From: Ideonella aquatica
GTDB taxonomy: Bacteria > Pseudomonadota > Gammaproteobacteria > Burkholderiales > Burkholderiaceae_C
DNA: 64,000 nucleotides
Direction: 5' to 3'
Assembly (NCBI RefSeq): GCF_018069755.1
Contig: NZ_JAGQDE010000012.1
Coordinates: forward strand, 62,001 to 126,000
Position numbers and translations under genes: made by a program. Of the stretch, positions 8,222 through 16,016 are shown piece by piece. How positions within the stretch are numbered: position 1 is the first letter of the stretch; every line of letters begins with the position of its first letter. The notes beneath the pieces are model-generated. The model was given only the letters and a program-made list of their open reading frames with translations, ran no database searches and was not told where the DNA came from.

Positions 8222-9196
8222 TCAGACCTTGGGGACCTGGTGCCGGCGCGCCAGCGCCCGGCACCAGCGGGCGACCTGATCGCGCAGCGGCGCGGGCTCG
8301 ATCACCTCGAGCTCGGGCACCAGGCCCATCACCAGGCGTGCGGCCTGCTCGATGTTCTCGATCGGCAGGCTCAGACGCCGCCAAACGGTGCCCGGTGCGG
8401 CCGGTGAGGCGCGCGCCACGGCCTGTGCCGCATAGTGGCCCAGCTCGGCCAGTCGCCGACAGCCCTCGGGCGAGGCCAGCAGCGTGGCGCGCAGCGGCCG
8501 CAGCTCGCGCTCGAAGCGCTCGATCGACGCCTGCCACCAGCGCTGCAGATCGAAGTCCGCGGGCCGCTGGAACACCTCGTCCAGCACCTCCAGCGCCTGG
8601 ACCTGCATCACCTTGAGCGTCATCGTGCGCGCGCCGCAGGCCACCACGGCATACCACTGGCCGGCCTTGAGCACCAGGCCCAAGGGATCGGCGTGGTAGC
8701 GGCGTGGGCCCTTCCAGCTCAGGTACTCGATCCGCACCCGTCGAGCCTCCAGCACCGCGCGGGCCAGCGCCGGCAGCTGCGGCACCGCGTCGGGCGCGTG
8801 GTACCAGCCCAGCGGATCAACATGCAAGCAGGTCTGCAGCCGGCCGCTGAGCGTGGCCGTGTCGCCGGGCAGCGCGGCCAGCAGCTTGGCGCCGGCGCGA
8901 CGGGCGGCGTCGCCCAGGCCCAGCTCGCGGGCGGCGGCGGGCAGGGTCAGCAGCGGCAGGGCGCGGGCCTCGTCGGCGTCCAGGCCGGTCAGCTGGGTGC
9001 GCCAGCCGGCGTGCAGCTGGAAACCGCCGCCCGGGCCGCGCTCGCCGTAGACCGGCACGCCGGCTGCTGACAGCGCCTCGATGTCGCGGTGGATGGTGCG
9101 CGGCGAGACCTCGAACTCGTCCGCCAGCTGCTCGGCCGTCAGCCGCTGGCGCAGCTGCAGCAGGATCAGGATCGACAACAGGCGGCTGGCGCGCAT
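8222..9196 (-). CDS. YafY-type HTH_11/WYL-domain transcriptional regulator
   Basis: A 324-residue protein. The N-terminal HTH (RLTAEQLADEFEVSPRTIHR, then DIEALSAAGVPVYGERGPGG) is the HTH_11 type. Residues ~140-225 form a WYL-like ligand-sensing domain (VRIEYLSWKGPRRYHADPLG, then LKAGQWYAVVACGARTMTLK). A C-terminal extension (WCX-like) ends the protein. A perfect inverted repeat lies 10 bp upstream of the start codon. The gene is divergent from the DUF1579-like gene at 9270, so autoregulation and control of that neighbour are inferred. Confidence 0.85.
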   Translation of the reverse strand: MRASRLLSILILLQLRQRLTAEQLADEFEVSPRTIHRDIEALSAAGVPVYGERGPGGGFQLHAGWRTQLTGLDADEARALPLLTLPAAARELGLGDAARRAGAKLLAALPGDTATLSGRLQTCLHVDPLGWYHAPDAVPQLPALARAVLEARRVRIEYLSWKGPRRYHADPLGLVLKAGQWYAVVACGARTMTLKVMQVQALEVLDEVFQRPADFDLQRWWQASIERFERELRPLRATLLASPEGCRRLAELGHYAAQAVARASPAAPGTVWRRLSLPIENIEQAARLVMGLVPELEVIEPAPLRDQVARWCRALARRHQVPKV

Positions 9197-9205
9197 GGCC
9201 AGTCA

Positions 9206-9226
9206 TCATGACATGAGCTGTCATGA
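9206..9226. promoter_or_regulatory. Putative operator for the YafY-like regulator
   Basis: A perfect 8-bp inverted repeat, TCATGACA then spacer TGAGC then TGTCATGA, lies between two divergent genes, 10 bp from the regulator start and 43 bp from the start at 9270. Its position and symmetry make it the likely binding site of the divergent regulator. Confidence 0.6.
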
Positions 9227-9269
9227 ATAGGCGTGCAGCATGGCGGACATACCACCCTCAGGAGCCTTG

Positions 9270-9902
9270 ATGAGTACCGACGACCCCGACCGCCGCGAGC
9301 TGCTGCAGACCCTGGCGTCCATGGCTCTGGCCGGCGCTGCGCCCGCCGCATCGGCGGCCGCAGCGCCGCCCGAGCCCGTGCCTTTTCACCCCACCGAAGC
9401 CCCCGAGGCCGGGCCGGCGATGCTGCGGCCGCCGATGCGCCAGCGCAGCCCGGGACGGCCAGGACAGTTCAGCTTTCTGGATGGCCACTGGCGCATCCGC
9501 CAGCAGCGCCTGCGCGCCGGCCTGGGCTGGGATGGCTTCGAGGGCGAGGCCAGTTGCTTCAGCATCCTGGGTGGCCTGGCCTCGATCGAGGAGCTGCGCA
9601 TCCCGGCGCGGCGTTTCTCGGGCATGGGCCTGCGGCTGCTGGACGTGCAGCAGTCGCAGTGGAGCGACTTCTGGGTCGGCGCGGCCAGCGGCGTGCTGGT
9701 GAGCCCCGGCCAGCCCGGCAGCTTCGAGGACGGCGCCGGGATCTTCGAGTACGAGGACCAGGACCAAGGCCGGCCGGTGATCTACCGCGGCGTATGGGAC
9801 CGCATCACGCCGCGCAGCTGCCGCTGGCAGCAAGGCAGCTCGCACGACGGCGGGCGCAGCTGGGCGCTGAACTGGTCCATGGACTGGGAGCGGGTGGGCT
9901 GA
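9270..9902 (+). CDS. DUF1579-like (lipocalin-type fold) protein with RR-containing leader
   Basis: A 210-residue protein. The start at 9270 follows AGGAG. The leader DRRELLQTLASMALAGAAPA has a twin-arginine pair before a weakly hydrophobic stretch, so Tat export is possible but not certain. The core (FSFLDGHWRIRQQRLRAGLG, later RPVIYRGVWDRITPRSCRWQ and SWALNWSMDWERV) resembles the calycin-like DUF1579 family. Ligand unknown. It is divergent from the YafY/WYL regulator and shares the operator-bearing intergenic region with it. Confidence 0.65.
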   Translation: MSTDDPDRRELLQTLASMALAGAAPAASAAAAPPEPVPFHPTEAPEAGPAMLRPPMRQRSPGRPGQFSFLDGHWRIRQQRLRAGLGWDGFEGEASCFSILGGLASIEELRIPARRFSGMGLRLLDVQQSQWSDFWVGAASGVLVSPGQPGSFEDGAGIFEYEDQDQGRPVIYRGVWDRITPRSCRWQQGSSHDGGRSWALNWSMDWERVG

Positions 9903-10062
9903 GAGGCTGAGAGTCTTTCACTCATGCCCGCCCTGCACCTGAAAACGCCCCCGCTCGTCGTTGCAAATGCTCGCCATAGCCCGAGCTATGGCTGTGCTTT
10001 GCGCCTCGATCGGAGGCGTTTGCAGGCGCCTGTCGGGCACGATCGAAAAACGCTCAGCCTCT
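9903..10062. repeat. 160-bp imperfect palindrome
   Basis: The sequence between the convergent stop codons folds on itself with its centre near 9982. The core is CCATAGC-CCGA-GCTATGG, and the outer arms begin GAGGCTGAG and end CTCAGCCTC, with most arm positions pairing. It fills nearly the whole gap between the genes ending at 9902 and 10068. It can act as a bidirectional terminator and may be a dispersed palindromic element; no second copy is in this window. Confidence 0.75.
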
Positions 10063-10067
10063 GAACC

Positions 10068-10508
10068 CTACGCGTCCTCGTCCGGCGCGTGCACCACCGT
10101 GACCGGCACGCCGGCGTGGTGCAGCAGCGCCTGGGCCACGCTGCCCAGTCGGCCGCTGTCGATCAGGCCGGGCTGGCCGGCACCGACGATCACGCCGTCG
10201 CAGTCTTCGGACTCGGCCAGATCGCGCAGCACCGTGGCCGGCTCGCCGTGCACCACGACCTCGGTGTAGGGCACGCCGGCGCCTTGCAGCATCTGGCCGG
10301 CGGCCTGCAGCGCATGGTGGCCGGCGCCCTCGCTGGCGCGGTCCAGCAGCGCGGGGTCAGGCGCCAGCACCACCTCGTACAGGTGCGGTGGCTCCTGGGC
10401 ATTGGCCAGCACCACGGTGATCGACAGACCGGCCAGCTTCAGGCCGATCGCGTGGCGCACCGCGGCCAGGGCGGCCGGGCTGCCGTCGACGGGGAGCAGG
10501 TAGCGCAT
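10068..10508 (-). CDS. Universal stress protein (UspA family)
   Basis: A 146-residue protein. It begins MRYLLPVDGSPAALAAVRHA, the UspA N-terminal strand and loop. A weakly matching nucleotide-binding segment follows near the C-terminus (DGVIVGAGQPGLIDSGRLGS, then VAQALLHHAGVPVTVV), close to the G2xG9xG(S/T) ATP-binding pattern. The start at 10508 is fixed by AGGAG. Cytoplasmic; role in stress survival is known for the family only. It is a single gene, convergent with the DUF1579-like gene across the long palindrome. Confidence 0.85.
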   Translation of the reverse strand: MRYLLPVDGSPAALAAVRHAIGLKLAGLSITVVLANAQEPPHLYEVVLAPDPALLDRASEGAGHHALQAAGQMLQGAGVPYTEVVVHGEPATVLRDLAESEDCDGVIVGAGQPGLIDSGRLGSVAQALLHHAGVPVTVVHAPDEDA

Positions 10509-10565
10509 GGGATCTCCTGGCAGTGGGGATGAGACCATCGTAGCGCCTGGAACCGCTGAGCGGCG

Positions 10566-10599
10566 GTGCTAAGCTGATGCGCTGATCCAATGCAAACCT
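10566..10599 (+). promoter_or_regulatory. Promoter-like block shared with the gene at 11208 (copy 1)
   Basis: The block begins GTGCTAAGCTG, then GCGCTGATC and AACCT, and closely matches 11148-11180 in the same order and spacing. TGCTAAGCT (TAAGCT at 10570-10575) fits an extended -10 element. It precedes the lipoprotein gene, whose GGGAG ribosome site lies just after it. Confidence 0.45.
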
Positions 10600-10611
10600 C
10601 AGGGAGACAGC

Positions 10612-11133
10612 ATGCATCAACAGACAAGTGTGGCGGCGCCATGGAGCTGTCCTGTGCGTAGCGGCCGGCCGGCTTGGCTCGTCGCGGCCGCCCTGCTGGG
10701 GCTGGGTGGCTGTGCCGACGTCGACAAGAGCTTCGGCCAGCACCCGACCAGCCAGTCGGCGACGCTGTGTTCGCCGCTGCCCGCAGCCGAGGTCGAGGCG
10801 CGCCTGAGTGCCGCCTGGATGGCTTGCTACGACAAGTCGGTGGGTGGCCACATGATGCCCGCCGGTGGCGTGCTGCTGCAGACGGCGGTGGTGCGGCCGT
10901 TTCGCCTGGAACGGCAAGCCGACCGGCAGGGCGGCGTGTCGCTGGCCCTGGTGGAGCAGTATCGGCACGACCAGACACCGCGCCATCACCTCCATGCCGA
11001 GCTCGGCAGCAGCGCCAGTTGCGCCACCTCGGTGAGGGTGCGGGCCTACAACGAACCCTACCTGCGTGGCGTGGCGCGTACCGAGGAATGGCTGGCTCAG
11101 CCGCCCGGCTCGGCACGTCCCCGCTGTGACTGA
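10612..11133 (+). CDS. Hypothetical lipoprotein
   Basis: A 173-residue protein. After a basic leader, AWLVAAALLGLGGC ends in a lipobox (LGGC, Cys near residue 38), so the mature protein should be lipid-anchored in the envelope. The body contains CSPLPAAEVEARLSAAWMAC and a late Cys (SASCATSVRVRAYNEPYLRG). No family recognised. It has its own promoter-like block upstream and a related block follows the gene. Confidence 0.65.
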   Translation: MHQQTSVAAPWSCPVRSGRPAWLVAAALLGLGGCADVDKSFGQHPTSQSATLCSPLPAAEVEARLSAAWMACYDKSVGGHMMPAGGVLLQTAVVRPFRLERQADRQGGVSLALVEQYRHDQTPRHHLHAELGSSASCATSVRVRAYNEPYLRGVARTEEWLAQPPGSARPRCD

Positions 11134-11147
11134 GGGCGACGCGGGCA

Positions 11148-11180
11148 GTGCTAAGCTGGGCCGCTGATCGCGCTCAACCT
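11148..11180 (+). promoter_or_regulatory. Promoter-like block (copy 2) before the aminotransferase gene
   Basis: Second copy of the block at 10566-10599: GTGCTAAGCTG, CGCTGATC and AACCT recur with near-identical spacing, including the extended -10-like TGCTAAGCT. It lies 28 bp before the start at 11208. The duplication suggests the two genes share a promoter type or a regulator. Confidence 0.45.
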
Positions 11181-11207
11181 GCCCTGACAAGAACCCTGGA
11201 GACACCC

Positions 11208-12335
11208 ATGCCCGGCCTGCTGCCCGACATCGACCCCGACGGCCTGCTCGAATACTCGGTGGTCTACACCGACCGCGCCCTGAACCACATGTCGAAGAAG
11301 TTCCAGGGCGTGATGGGCGACATCTCGCGCACGCTCAAGGCCGTCTACGGCGCCGAGGCAGCGGTGGTCATCCCCGGCAGCGGCAGCTTCGGCATGGAAG
11401 CGGTGGCGCGCCAGTTTGCCACCGGCCAGAAGGTGCTGGTCCTGCGCAACGGCTGGTTCAGCTTCCGCTGGACGCAGATCCTGGACATGGGCGCCATCCC
11501 GTCCGAGCAGCGCGTGCTCAAGGCCCGCCCGGTGGGCCCCGGCGCGCAGCAGCCCTGGGCGCCGGCCTCGCTGGAGGAAGTGCGCGCCGCGATCGCCGAC
11601 CAGCAGCCGGCAGTGGTCTTCGCGCCGCATGTGGAAACCGCCAGCGGCATGATCCTGCCCGACGACTACCTGAAGGCCGTGGCCGACGCGGTGCACGCGG
11701 TGGGCGGCATCTTCGTGCTCGACTGCATTGCCAGCGGCACCGTGTGGGTGGACATGGCGGCGCTGGGCATCGACGTGCTGGTCAGCGCGCCGCAGAAAGG
11801 CTGGAGCGCCGAGCCCGGCTGTGCACTGGTGATGCTGGGCGAGCGCGGCCTCAAGCGCCTGGACGAGACCACCAGCACCAGCTTTGCCGCCGACCTGAAA
11901 AAGTGGCACCAGATCATGCAGGCCTTCCTGGCCGGCGGTCATGCGTACCACACGACCATGCCCACCGGCGCGCTGACGCGCCTGCGTGATGCGATGGCCG
12001 AGATGGAGCAGCGTGGGTTTGCGGTGCTTAAGGAGCAGCAGTGGGCGCTGGGCCGCGCGGTGCGCGCGATGCTGGAAGGCCGCGGCATCCGGCCGGTGGC
12101 CGCGCCCGGCTACCAGGCGCCCGGCGTGGTGGTCAGCTATACCGAGGACCCCGGCATCCAGAACGGCAGCAAGTTCATCGCCCAGGGCCTGCAGACGGCC
12201 GCCGGCGTGCCGCTGCAATGCGACGAGGGCGCCGACTTCAAGACCTTCCGACTGGGCCTGTTCGGCCTGGACAAGCTGGCGAATGTGGAGCGCAGCGTGG
12301 CCTCGCTGGCCGGCGCGTTGGACCGCATCGGCTGA
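11208..12335 (+). CDS. Class V PLP-dependent aminotransferase (alanine/serine-glyoxylate type)
   Basis: A 375-residue protein. The start at ATG 11208 follows CTGGAGAC. Motifs of the fold-type I, class V family: VVIPGSGSFGMEAVARQFAT (PLP phosphate loop), VLDCIASGTVWVDMAALGID (Asp contacting the PLP ring) and VSAPQKGWSAEPGC (Schiff-base Lys). This matches the alanine/serine-glyoxylate and ureidoglycine-glyoxylate aminotransferase group; which amino donor it uses cannot be told. nikR starts 2 bp after its stop, so it may be co-transcribed with nikR, without an evident functional link. Confidence 0.85.
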   Translation: MPGLLPDIDPDGLLEYSVVYTDRALNHMSKKFQGVMGDISRTLKAVYGAEAAVVIPGSGSFGMEAVARQFATGQKVLVLRNGWFSFRWTQILDMGAIPSEQRVLKARPVGPGAQQPWAPASLEEVRAAIADQQPAVVFAPHVETASGMILPDDYLKAVADAVHAVGGIFVLDCIASGTVWVDMAALGIDVLVSAPQKGWSAEPGCALVMLGERGLKRLDETTSTSFAADLKKWHQIMQAFLAGGHAYHTTMPTGALTRLRDAMAEMEQRGFAVLKEQQWALGRAVRAMLEGRGIRPVAAPGYQAPGVVVSYTEDPGIQNGSKFIAQGLQTAAGVPLQCDEGADFKTFRLGLFGLDKLANVERSVASLAGALDRIG

Positions 12336-12337
12336 GC

Positions 12338-12796
12338 ATGCAGCGCCTGACGATCTCGGTCGACGACGAACTGGCCGAGGCCTTCGAGGCGGTGATCCGC
12401 GAGCGCGGCTACGCCAACCGCAGCGAAGCCTTCCGCGACCTGCTGCGCACCGAGCTGGGTCGCACCCATCAGGCGGCGCACCCGGATGGCCCCTGCATCG
12501 CCACGCTCAGCTACGTCTACAACCACCACCAGCGCCAGCTGGCGGCACGCCTGACCGACCTGCAGCACGAGCACCACGAGCTGACCGTGTCCACCACGCA
12601 TGCCCACCTGGACCACGAGCACTGCGTGGAGGTGGTGATCCTGCGTGGCCCGGCGCACGCTGTGCAGGCTTTCGCCGATGCGGTGATCGCGCAACCCGGC
12701 GTCAGCCACGGCCAGCTGCACCTGGTGCCGATGGTCGAGCAACACGGCCACGGCCACGCCCATCTGGTGCCGGCCAGCGGGCCTCTGCGCCGCTGA
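12338..12796 (+). CDS. nikR: Nickel-responsive regulator NikR
   Basis: A 152-residue ribbon-helix-helix plus ACT-domain repressor. The N-terminus RLTISVDDELAEAFEAVIRE is the DNA-binding ribbon and first helix. The metal site is intact: His77, His88, His90 and Cys96 (VSTTHAHLDHEHC) correspond to E. coli His76, His87, His89 and Cys95. The C-terminus has an extra His-rich tail (EQHGHGHAH). With nickel bound it should repress nickel uptake. A matching operator lies downstream at 12913-12939, before the NiCoT permease and TonB receptor genes. Confidence 0.93.
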   Translation: MQRLTISVDDELAEAFEAVIRERGYANRSEAFRDLLRTELGRTHQAAHPDGPCIATLSYVYNHHQRQLAARLTDLQHEHHELTVSTTHAHLDHEHCVEVVILRGPAHAVQAFADAVIAQPGVSHGQLHLVPMVEQHGHGHAHLVPASGPLRR

Positions 12797-12912
12797 TCAG
12801 GCCCTGACCGCGCTGGTGTCCAGATCGGCAGCCTGCTGACCGGGGGTTCTCCCCAGGGTTCATGGCTGCATCCGAGGCGGCGATGCGTGCGTACATGCTT
12901 GGCACGCAACTT

Positions 12913-12939
12913 GTATGAAGATGCTGAGAATCTTCATAC
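12913..12939. promoter_or_regulatory. NikR-type operator upstream of the nickel permease
   Basis: A perfect 10-bp inverted repeat, GTATGAAGAT-N7-ATCTTCATAC. It contains the known NikR half sites GTATGA and TCATAC separated by 15 bp; the E. coli operator has 16. It ends 9 bp before the permease ATG. TTGTAT (12911-12916) and CATACT (12935-12940) could serve as the -35 and -10, so bound NikR would cover the promoter. Confidence 0.85.
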
Positions 12940-12948
12940 TCTCACCCC

Positions 12949-13767
12949 ATGCACGACCTGCCCACTGACTGGACCGCGCTGTGTGCGCTGGTCTTCCTGC
13001 TCGGGATGCGCCACGGCTTTGATGCCGACCACCTGGCCACCATCGACGGTCTGACGCGCCTGAACCGGCGCCGCGGCGCTGCCTTTGCGGGCGGCTGTGG
13101 CGCGCTGTTCTCGCTGGGCCATGGCGCGGTGGTGCTGCTGATCGCCGCGCTGGTGGGCTCGGCCAGCGCCCAGTGGGTGCCGCCCGAGTGGGTGGATGGC
13201 TTTGGCAGCGCGGTGTCGATCGTCTTTCTGCTGGGCCTGGGCGTGGTCAATCTGCGAGCGGTGCTGGCGGCGGCGCCGGGCGAGCTGGTGGCGCCGGTGG
13301 GCCTGAAGGGCCGCTGGCTGGGCCGGCTGGCGCAGGCGCGCAGCCCGCTGGGCGTGGCCGGCGTGGGTGCGCTGTTCGCGCTGTCCTTTGACACCCTCAG
13401 CCAGTCGGCGCTGTTTGCCGCCACCGCCACGCAGTTCGGCGGCGTGGGCCGGGCGCTGGTGCTCGGCGGCCTGTTTGTGCTGGGCATGCTGGTGACTGAC
13501 GGCCTGAACGGCTGGTGGATCGCGCGGCTGATCGCCCGTGCCGACCAGATCGCCGTGGTCGCCTCGCGGGTGATGGGCGCGGCCGTGGCAGGCGTGAGCC
13601 TGCTGGTGGCCGCGCTGGGCATCGCCCGCTGGACCTCGCCGGCCTTCGAGGCCTGGACCGAGGGCCGTGAACTGGCCTTCGGCACCACGGTGCTGGCGGT
13701 GATCGCGCTGGGCTACGGCCTGGCCTTGTGGCTGGCGCGCCGCACGCGCCCAATGACCCACCCCTGA
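12949..13767 (+). CDS. NiCoT-family nickel/cobalt permease
   Basis: A 272-residue inner-membrane protein with about seven or eight hydrophobic segments. The NiCoT signature HGFDADHL (HX4DH; His22, Asp27, His28) is in the first helix, followed by LFSLGHGAVVLLIA and GALFALSFDTLSQSALF. It should import Ni2+ (possibly Co2+). The NikR operator ends 9 bp before the ATG and no ribosome site is visible, so the message may be nearly leaderless. The TonB receptor gene follows after 14 bp and is probably in the same transcript. Confidence 0.9.
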   Translation: MHDLPTDWTALCALVFLLGMRHGFDADHLATIDGLTRLNRRRGAAFAGGCGALFSLGHGAVVLLIAALVGSASAQWVPPEWVDGFGSAVSIVFLLGLGVVNLRAVLAAAPGELVAPVGLKGRWLGRLAQARSPLGVAGVGALFALSFDTLSQSALFAATATQFGGVGRALVLGGLFVLGMLVTDGLNGWWIARLIARADQIAVVASRVMGAAVAGVSLLVAALGIARWTSPAFEAWTEGRELAFGTTVLAVIALGYGLALWLARRTRPMTHP

Positions 13768-13781
13768 TACGGAGACACCCC

Positions 13782-15851
13782 ATGCAGACGCTGCGCTTGA
13801 ACGCGCTGGCGGGGACGGCCATTGCCGTTTGCGCCGGCCTGACCCACGCCGAAGACGCCCCGCAGACCGTCGAGGTCAGTGGCCGCCACTATGACAACGC
13901 GGTGGGCAGCAGCGAGGCCGCCTCGCAGGGCGTGATCCGCGCCGAGCTGCTGAAGAGCCGGCCGGCGCTGCGCCCGGGTGAAGTGCTCGAGTTCGTGCCC
14001 GGCGTCATCGTCACCCAGCACTCGGGCGACGGCAAGGCCAACCAGTATTTCCTGCGCGGCTTCAACCTGGACCATGGCACCGACTTCGCCACCACCGTGG
14101 CCGGCCTGCCGGTCAACATGCCCACCCACGGCCATGGCCAGGGCTATTCGGACCTGAACTTCCTGATCCCAGAGCTGGTGGACCGCATCACCTACCGCAA
14201 GGGGCCGACCTTCGCGACACACGGTGATTTCGCGTCGGCCGGCGCCGCCGACATCGCCTACCGCACGCGGCTGGATGCGCCCTTCGTGCAGCTCACCTTG
14301 GGCGAGAACGGCTACCGCCGCGCGGTGGGCGGCGGCTCGACCGAGCTGGCCCCCGACACCGCGCTGCTCGGCGTCGTCGAGTGGATGGGCAACGACGGCC
14401 CCTGGACCGTGCCGGAAAACCTGCAGCGCCGCAATGGCGTGCTCACGCTCAGCCAGGGCTCGCGGACCCGGGGCTGGTCGGCCAGCGCCATGGCCTACGA
14501 CGCCCGCTGGACCAGCACCGACCAGGTGCCGCAGCGCCTGATCGACGCCGGCACCTACCTGGGCCAGCCCTTCGGCCGTTTCGACTCGCTGGACGCCAGC
14601 GACGGCGGCAGCACCTCACGCGCCAGCCTGTCGGGCGAATGGCACCGCGCCGACGACGCCGGCGAGGCCCGCGTCTCGGCCTACGCGATGCGCTACCGCC
14701 TGAAGCTGTTCTCCAACTTCACCTACGCGCTGGAGCGCCCGGCCACCGGCGACCAGTTCTCGCAGCAGGATGCGCGCAGCGTCTACGGCCTGCAGGCCGC
14801 GCAGGCCTGGCAGATCAGTGACGCGCTGCGCACCGAGCTGGGCGCCCAGCTGCGCCACGACCGCATCCGCGTCGGCCTGTTCGACACCCAGGCGCGCCGC
14901 ATCCTGGCCACCACCCGCGAGGACGAGGTGGTGCAAACCCAGGCGGCGCTGTACGCCCAGGCCGCGTGGCAGGCCACGCCCTGGCTCAAGGCCATCGCCG
15001 GCCTGCGTGCCGACAGCGCGCGCTTCCAGGTCGACAGCCTCAAGGGCGACGCCATAGCCGCCGCCAACACGGGCCGCGCCAACGACCGCCAGCTCTCGCC
15101 CAAGCTGAGCCTGGTGCTGGGGCCCTGGGCGAAGACCGAGTTTTTCATCAACGCCGGCCGCGGCCTGCACAGCAACGACGCGCGCGGCACCACCGCGCAC
15201 CGCGACCCCAAGACGGGCGAAGCGGTCGATCCGGTGCCCGGCCTGGTGCCGCAGCGCGGCTGGGAGCTGGGCCTGCGCACCGAGGCCGTGCCGGGGCTGC
15301 AGAGCTCGCTGGCGCTGTGGCAGCTGCGCTCGGCCTCTGAGCTGGTCTATGTGGGTGACGCTGGCGCCACCGAGGCCAGCGGCGCCAGCACGCGCCGCGG
15401 CATCGAATTCAACAACCGCTGGACGCCCAGCCGCCACTGGCTGATCGACGCCGACCTGGCCTGGACCCATGCCCGCTTCGACAACGGCGAGCGCATCCCC
15501 AACGCGGTGGACCATGTGGCCTCGGTGGCGGCCACGATGAAAGACTACGGGCCCTGGTCGGCCAGCCTGCAGTGGCGCTACCTGGGCAGCGGTGCGCTTA
15601 TCGAGGACAACAGCCAACGCACACGGCCCTCGTCGACACTGAACCTGCGCGCCTCGCGCGACCTGCGCGACTGGCTGGGCCGCCCGGCCACGTTGACACT
15701 GGATGTCTTCAACCTCACCAACCGCCAGGTGGACGACATCCAGTACTGGTACGAGTCGCAGTTGTCCGGTGAAGCCGCGCCGGTGGACGACCGCATCGTT
15801 CACCCGGCGGAGCCGCGCAGCCTGCGGCTGACGCTGGCGATGCGTTTCTGA
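13782..15851 (+). CDS. TonB-dependent outer-membrane receptor, probably for nickel
   Basis: A 689-residue protein. Signal peptide to about residue 23 (AGTAIAVCAGLTHA), plug domain with PGEVLEFVPGVIVTQHSGDG and GLPVNMPTHGHGQGYSDLNF, and a beta-barrel ending in LRLTLAMRF, with the terminal Phe typical of outer-membrane porins. GGAG precedes the ATG. The substrate is inferred from context: it sits 14 bp after a NiCoT permease under a NikR operator. The His-containing plug loop (MPTHGHGQ) could contact metal, but receptors with this loop exist outside nickel loci. Confidence 0.85.
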   Translation: MQTLRLNALAGTAIAVCAGLTHAEDAPQTVEVSGRHYDNAVGSSEAASQGVIRAELLKSRPALRPGEVLEFVPGVIVTQHSGDGKANQYFLRGFNLDHGTDFATTVAGLPVNMPTHGHGQGYSDLNFLIPELVDRITYRKGPTFATHGDFASAGAADIAYRTRLDAPFVQLTLGENGYRRAVGGGSTELAPDTALLGVVEWMGNDGPWTVPENLQRRNGVLTLSQGSRTRGWSASAMAYDARWTSTDQVPQRLIDAGTYLGQPFGRFDSLDASDGGSTSRASLSGEWHRADDAGEARVSAYAMRYRLKLFSNFTYALERPATGDQFSQQDARSVYGLQAAQAWQISDALRTELGAQLRHDRIRVGLFDTQARRILATTREDEVVQTQAALYAQAAWQATPWLKAIAGLRADSARFQVDSLKGDAIAAANTGRANDRQLSPKLSLVLGPWAKTEFFINAGRGLHSNDARGTTAHRDPKTGEAVDPVPGLVPQRGWELGLRTEAVPGLQSSLALWQLRSASELVYVGDAGATEASGASTRRGIEFNNRWTPSRHWLIDADLAWTHARFDNGERIPNAVDHVASVAATMKDYGPWSASLQWRYLGSGALIEDNSQRTRPSSTLNLRASRDLRDWLGRPATLTLDVFNLTNRQVDDIQYWYESQLSGEAAPVDDRIVHPAEPRSLRLTLAMRF

Positions 15852-15971
15852 TCAACCCAGCGCGTTGGCCGCCTGGACCGCGGCCGCGCAGGCGTCAGGG
15901 CAGCGCCTGCACTCGGCGTGGTGATCCACCTGCGGCGTGCAGGCCTGGATGCAGACCTGCCCGGCCGCCAC
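15852..15971 (-). pseudogene. Probable remnant of a cysteine-rich four-helix copper-binding (DUF326-type) protein
   Basis: The reverse strand, in the same frame as and just after the PCuAC-like gene, reads VCIQACTPQVDHHAECRRCP then DACAAAVQAANALG and a stop. The CxxxC, HHAECRRC and CPDAC pattern resembles the C-terminal helices of Csp/DUF326 copper-storage proteins. There is no ATG in frame, only GTG at 15971, and the N-terminal half of such a protein is absent. A decayed tail of a lost gene is more likely than an active 39-residue gene. Confidence 0.35.
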
Positions 15972-16016
15972 CAGATGTCCTGGCCAGCGTCTGGCATTGC
16001 ATCGGGAGGGCCTTCT

